Shown here one piece after another: positions 59,901-64,000 of a stretch of 64,000 bases of DNA; within the stretch, counting starts at the first letter, position 1; the number at the start of each line of letters is the position of its first letter. This DNA is from Phascolomyces articulosus (taxonomy: Eukaryota > Mucoromycota > Mucoromycetes > Mucorales > Lichtheimiaceae), in assembly GCA_025677815.1 (NCBI GenBank), contig JAIXMP010000022.1:558001-622000 (forward strand), given 5' to 3'. The notes beneath the pieces were generated by a model, which made no database searches, was not told where the DNA came from, and saw nothing but the letters and a program-made list of their open reading frames with translations. Both the position numbers and the translations under genes were made by a program.

Positions 59901-61164
59901 TATAGATAATGATTTGGTTAGTTTTTAAGTTATTTATTTGGCTCTTTTTTCATTCTATACTACAAAATTATAAATATTGATTTACCTCCATCCAACCCTT
60001 GCACTGCAATATAATATTCAATTGTTCCTTCAGCATATTCTGGTCGATTATATAAATCAAAACTAGTGGCAGCTTCTCTAACCAACACATCTGCAGTAGT
60101 AGAAAGATTGATGGAGAATGTATGAAAAAGTGGCGCTTGACCAATATTTCCTGCAAATACCCGGAGTTCTTCCGTGGGTTCCAATGTTGCTGTTCCTTCA
60201 GGTACTGTCAACAGGTCTGAATGTTGATTATGATGAAGTTGTTCTTGCTCCGATGATTGTTGTACATATTGTTGTTGTTGATGTTGTGGATTATAAGGAT
60301 CGGATGAATCCATAATATCTTGATGGGCATCTTCAAAAGTATCATTTTCATCGTCATCCTCCTCATCATCTTCTTCACCCTCTTCTTCAGCACCACTTTC
60401 ATATTCTTCTTCAGATTCAACTTCATAATGGATGATTCGGGTAGCACTTGCTCCTGTCGCAATGGTAACGTTTTTGTGGGACTTTTTCTCATGTGGGACA
60501 AACTCGTTTGCTTCAGAAGGTGACGTGATTTCAACATTTCGATGTTTGTTTAATCGTGCCAATCGCTCATATGGTGTCTGATTTTTTTTATTTATATATT
60601 TTAAACCCATCCCTTTTTTTAGTGAGCAGGCTCTTTTTATTCTATAACTTTTTTTTCTCAATGATGACCATGGAAACCGAAAAATCGTACCTCAATGTTC
60701 TCTGCTGGAATGTAACCCACTTCACGAGTTTTCAATACTTCGACGAGCCACCAATAAATGTTGGTATCTTCCATTAGAATTAAGGCATCACCTTTCACGA
60801 CGGAAGCTTGACCTTCAACCGTCGCAACAAACGTATGAAGTGCATAAACAAGATCAAAATTGATATTTTCATCAGGAATACTAGGTGAAGAAGACATGGA
60901 TGAAGCATCTTCAATAACCATATCCTCATCCTCCTCTTCATCCTCTTCTTCGATATCTCGTTCGGATCGACGTCCTCCTCCTCCAGTCACTGTATTATCA
61001 TGATGATGATGTGGATGATGATTCATAATGTCGTCATCGTCTTCGTCGTCGATATGGATTTCGCGATAACCATTATCTTCCCAACGATTATTATGGTGTG
61101 AATGATGATGTGAATGTTGTTGTTGTTGCCAGTGAGTTTCACCAGCGCGTACGGCCGATGTCAT
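56904..61164 (-). CDS. Large SH3 / RA-like scaffold protein (cell-polarity type)
   Basis: Minus-strand exons 60691-61164, 59986-60577, 57043-59876 and 56904-56945; 1313 aa. A His- and acid-rich head precedes an SH3 domain (about 104-158: VYALHTFVATVEGQASVVK, then WWLVEVLKTREVGYIPAEN). This continues ETPYERLARLNKHRN, a tail seen in fungal SH3 polarity proteins of the Bud14/Tea4 kind. Two ubiquitin-fold-like regions follow: ELRVFAGNIGQAPLFHTF with FDLYNRPEYAEGTIEYYIA, and DSVIRFYLHRRIKRAHERE with CLTKYRMSVRANGIETRLD, both resembling RA domains. The remainder is disordered, with Pro-rich SH3-ligand stretches (TPPPPLESP, RPPKPPPK) and an acidic block. The 42-nt last exon encodes QELQRIVAAHIVF, a short helix. 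The orthology to Bud14/Tea4 is a guess. Confidence 0.72.
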
Positions 61165-61438
61165 TGGAAAGACTTAAACACAAAGGGAAACCTTGAAAGT
61201 GAAAGGATATGAAAATCGAGAAAATAACAAAAAAAAATGACAGTGTAAAATGAGCAAAAGGGGGGAAAAGGAAGGAAAGGGAAAATGTAAAAGAGAGAGA
61301 GAGAAAAGAAAGAAAGAGAGAAAAGAGAAAGTAATAGTAAATGTTAAAAGGAGAACGAGCAAAAAATAGGTTACTAGTTTAAAAAGGGGAAAAGAAGCAG
61401 TGTGTATTATTTGATATTTATATATGTCTAATACTTGC

Positions 61439-61462
61439 GTGTGTGTGTGTGTGTGTGTGTGT
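61439..61462 (+). repeat. (GT)12 microsatellite
   Basis: An uninterrupted GT dinucleotide run in the upstream region of the SH3 scaffold gene. Confidence 0.9.
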
Positions 61463-61706
61463 ACAAAAAGACGATGATGCGTGGATCTGGTGTATATATA
61501 TATATATGAAGGAGAAGAACAATTTCATATATTTCAAGTTTTCTTTTAATGGTTTGGTAGTTGAGTTGTTATAATATAGAATCTATATATAATCGTTGTT
61601 TATTATGTATGCTTGTTATGTCCACCTGTATGTATAAATACTATGTGCGGAGCATACATGCAACATATGTAGATATAATAGACTTGAAATTTGGCTTCGT
61701 TATAAC

Positions 61707-61739
<33 letters not shown>

Positions 61740-61754
61740 TAGTATTACAATTGG

Positions 61755-61815
<61 letters not shown>
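61755..61815 (+). repeat. (AAT)n microsatellite, about 20 units
   Basis: 61 nt of perfect ATA/AAT trinucleotide repeat, the longest microsatellite in the window; it creates meaningless poly-Asn and poly-Tyr frames. Confidence 0.95.
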
Positions 61816-61817
<2 letters not shown>

Positions 61818-63349
61818 CCTCATCAAACCCCTTCCTCCCTATATGTCTCTTCCCCCTTTCTTTTTATATATATATATATATTTTCATGAGGTGCAGAAAG
61901 AAAGAAAAAAAGTGTTCAAAAGCCTATAACCTGCCACGCAGTTTTTCACTTTTTCTTAATATTATTTTGTCGTCAGAAAATATATTATTAAATAACCCTT
62001 AACACATTATCTTTAACTACCACGACGTTTTCTAATGGAATAAATTATATATAACAGTTGTTTTTATCTTGTAGAGTATAACAACACCAACAGCACACTC
62101 CCATGTATAATATATCAAACCTAACTCCTCTTTGTCGGGCCATTAATGCAGGAGAAAGAAAGAATAAAAAAAAGCCTGGTTTGCTTTATAAAAGAAGAAT
62201 AGTAAATCTATTATTTATGTACGTGTGTATTGTTGCCATATCTAATATCATTTAGATACTATTACTACTACATTTATTCATTGATAAGTACTTTTAGTTT
62301 TCAGATCGTCGTCATTTTTACAACCCTTCTACTACTTACTCTGTTGATCATTTTATTTTAGCCTCAAACAAATTCAAAAGGTTCCCTTTTTTTTATGTGT
62401 ACTTTCTACAAATAATTCAATAATTATTATTTACATAATATGAAAAGAATTCATTTTTTCTATACAACAACATGATATAATAAATTTATTGAAAGATACA
62501 CCTTTGAAGTGTAAAAGGTCGAATCATTTGAAAAGGAGTTGTATATAACGGATTCCATTTTTCGGACTTGACGGATATTTTTTTACCGAGATTGTATGTG
62601 CTTTTTGGGGGATATTTAGAACTTAAAGGAAATCAAAGGGAGAAATCTAATATAAGAATATTATCAATGCACCACATTATCAAATATTTTTCTTTCATTC
62701 TATTTACCAATAAGACTTGGAATTGATTATTACATAAGGAGGTGTCGACCATCTTTTTATATATTCATTCTCTTGATCTCTTGATCTCTTTTTTTTCCTT
62801 TGCAGTATAATTACTCAGATATGACAAAAATCGTTGATGTAAATGATTTGATGAATACTCACTTACACACGTAACTAACATATATATGTCAGTCGGATCT
62901 GCTTTACAAATCTAATACTGAATTATAATCAACCGTTGCTATGCTATTTACAATAAACATGCTTTTGTTATTTTTGGAATATTAAACGTTGTGTATTCGC
63001 GTCCCTCCTTCATAAAAAAAAAACTGTGGTTATTTGCTGTTATTGTTATATAAATGTTTTTATAAGCGTTACTAGTATATATTACAACGCTTGTTGAATA
63101 AATAATCATATCGCAAAATATATCAATTGTTTTTTTAAAAAAAATATATAAATATGTATAATCTTACAATTGTTTGTTTTATAAAGAAAAATGGTCTTCG
63201 TGAGATTTTTTTTTTTTTGGTTGGTAATCATACAGCAACACAAGAGTGCTTATTGGTATACAAAAGAACCAACGTATATCAAACAAATATAATGAGGTTG
63301 TCTTTTTTATAAGGGAAAAAAGGGAACGGGTATATCCAATTCTTTTTTT

Positions 63350-64000
63350 TTAGACTGCTCCATAACCAGTCCTGTTGTTGTTAATGTTACTGTAGCTGGC
63401 ACTATTGAAACTGTTGGGTAAAACTACACGAGATCGTCGTTCCGGGTGGTGATAATACATTTTACGAGCGGCCGTTTCATCTTCTTCAGAAGAGGAGGTA
63501 TCCACACTACTTGCTTCTTCATCTTCTAATAATACTTCTTGTTGACCATCGGGATATTGCAATATACCATTTTGAGGAGACGTCGAATAGAGCAGCGGTT
63601 GGCGCTCATTACTGTTGTTGTTATTGTTATAACTCGTTGTATCTACTTCACCAATGGATAACATGGAAGATTCAGCATCAATAGGTGTTAACGGACTACT
63701 GCATATACTATCATTTGATAAATAACGTGTTGGTTTATTCATTGTCGTACCACTGATATTCACATCTTCTGAATAATGACTTGATCGTCGATAATTTCTT
63801 GCCGCAACAGGTAGCCATAAATGAGGTAAATGGCCTAATAATGCTGGATGTCCATATTTTTTCATTCCTGTATTAAGGATACCATCTACCAACGTCATGG
63901 GTGGTTGACGGAAATCAGTATGGATTGTAGGCGCTGCTATATAATCATCTTGATCTAATACAGTGCGTCGCCGTCGTAATGTCGTTCGGTTAGGAAAATC
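63350..64000 (-). CDS. C-terminal part of a membrane protein, CSC1/TMEM63-like (partial)
   Basis: The minus-strand frame is open from the window edge to the stop at 63350, so the 5' part lies beyond 64000. Near the edge it reads RTTLRRRRTVLDQDDYIAA, then LVDGILNTGMKKYGHPALL and GHLPHLWLPVAARN. The pattern Y-x-H-P-A-L-x-G-x-L-P-x-L-W-L-P resembles the C-terminal extension of fungal CSC1-like (PHM7/DUF3779-type) stress-gated cation channels. It continues with a Ser/Asn-rich cytoplasmic tail containing an acidic patch (LLEDEEASSVDTSSSEEDE) and ends NNNRTGYGAV. No transmembrane helix falls inside the window, so the assignment is tentative. Confidence 0.4.
   Translation of the reverse strand, partial: DFPNRTTLRRRRTVLDQDDYIAAPTIHTDFRQPPMTLVDGILNTGMKKYGHPALLGHLPHLWLPVAARNYRRSSHYSEDVNISGTTMNKPTRYLSNDSICSSPLTPIDAESSMLSIGEVDTTSYNNNNNSNERQPLLYSTSPQNGILQYPDGQQEVLLEDEEASSVDTSSSEEDETAARKMYYHHPERRSRVVLPNSFNSASYSNINNNRTGYGAV

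Larger units (their letters stand above)
61165..63349. other. Intergenic, 2.2 kb, microsatellite-rich
   Basis: Upstream of the SH3 scaffold gene. It holds (GT)n and (AAT)n microsatellites and purine-rich tracts (61190-61350). No coding relic was recognised. Confidence 0.5.

Noticed and set aside
61641..61826. Poly-Tyr / poly-Asn frames
   Set aside because: They are produced entirely by the (AAT)n microsatellite.
1..64000. Search by eye for CRISPR arrays, rRNA, tRNA and bacterial-type operons
   Set aside because: None seen; the window is eukaryotic with spliced genes and no spaced direct-repeat array.

Overview
The window looks like nuclear DNA of an early-diverging fungus, most likely Mucoromycota and probably Mucorales. 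It is very AT-rich. Genes carry many short GT-AG introns of about 50-130 nt. It encodes a translation elongation factor 3 (fungus-type eEF3), a Ste50-type SAM/RA adaptor and a Dal5-type transporter array. The genus cannot be fixed from sequence alone. All gene models below were spliced by hand from reading frames, consensus splice sites and paralog comparison, and every multi-exon model sums to a whole number of codons.

Left part (1-18.8 kb): an array of five intact allantoate/nicotinate-permease-like MFS transporters, three on + and two on -, with a transporter relic at 575-690 and possibly another at 7046. The five paralogs have 8, 10, 4, 9 and 6 exons, so introns have been gained or lost since duplication. 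A degraded amino-acid-permease-like frame and a possible LTR remnant lie in the 4.5-8.6 kb gap.

Middle (19-31 kb and 37-41.5 kb): five minus-strand genes for signal-peptide-bearing, extremely acidic proteins (664, 138, 133, 125 and 120 aa). Three share a dibasic site followed by an HDE-rich acidic tail. They surround an MBOAT/wax-synthase-like acyltransferase and the coatomer alpha subunit (11 exons, 1245 aa). The 31-37 kb and 41.5-43.7 kb gaps look like transposon or gene graveyards: a second LTR-like remnant, a zinc-knuckle coding remnant and several short orphan coding frames.

Right part (43.7-64 kb): eEF3, a Ste50-like adaptor with a 20-nt microexon, divergently a miniature verprolin-like protein, a decayed F-box paralog next to its intact copy, a VanZ-like membrane protein, a 1313-aa SH3/RA-like scaffold, and the C-terminal part of a protein resembling CSC1/TMEM63 channels that runs off the window. 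Ste50 (MAPK adaptor), the verprolin-like protein (actin nucleation) and the SH3 scaffold (polarity) point to a morphogenesis theme, but these are separate genes and no operon logic applies.
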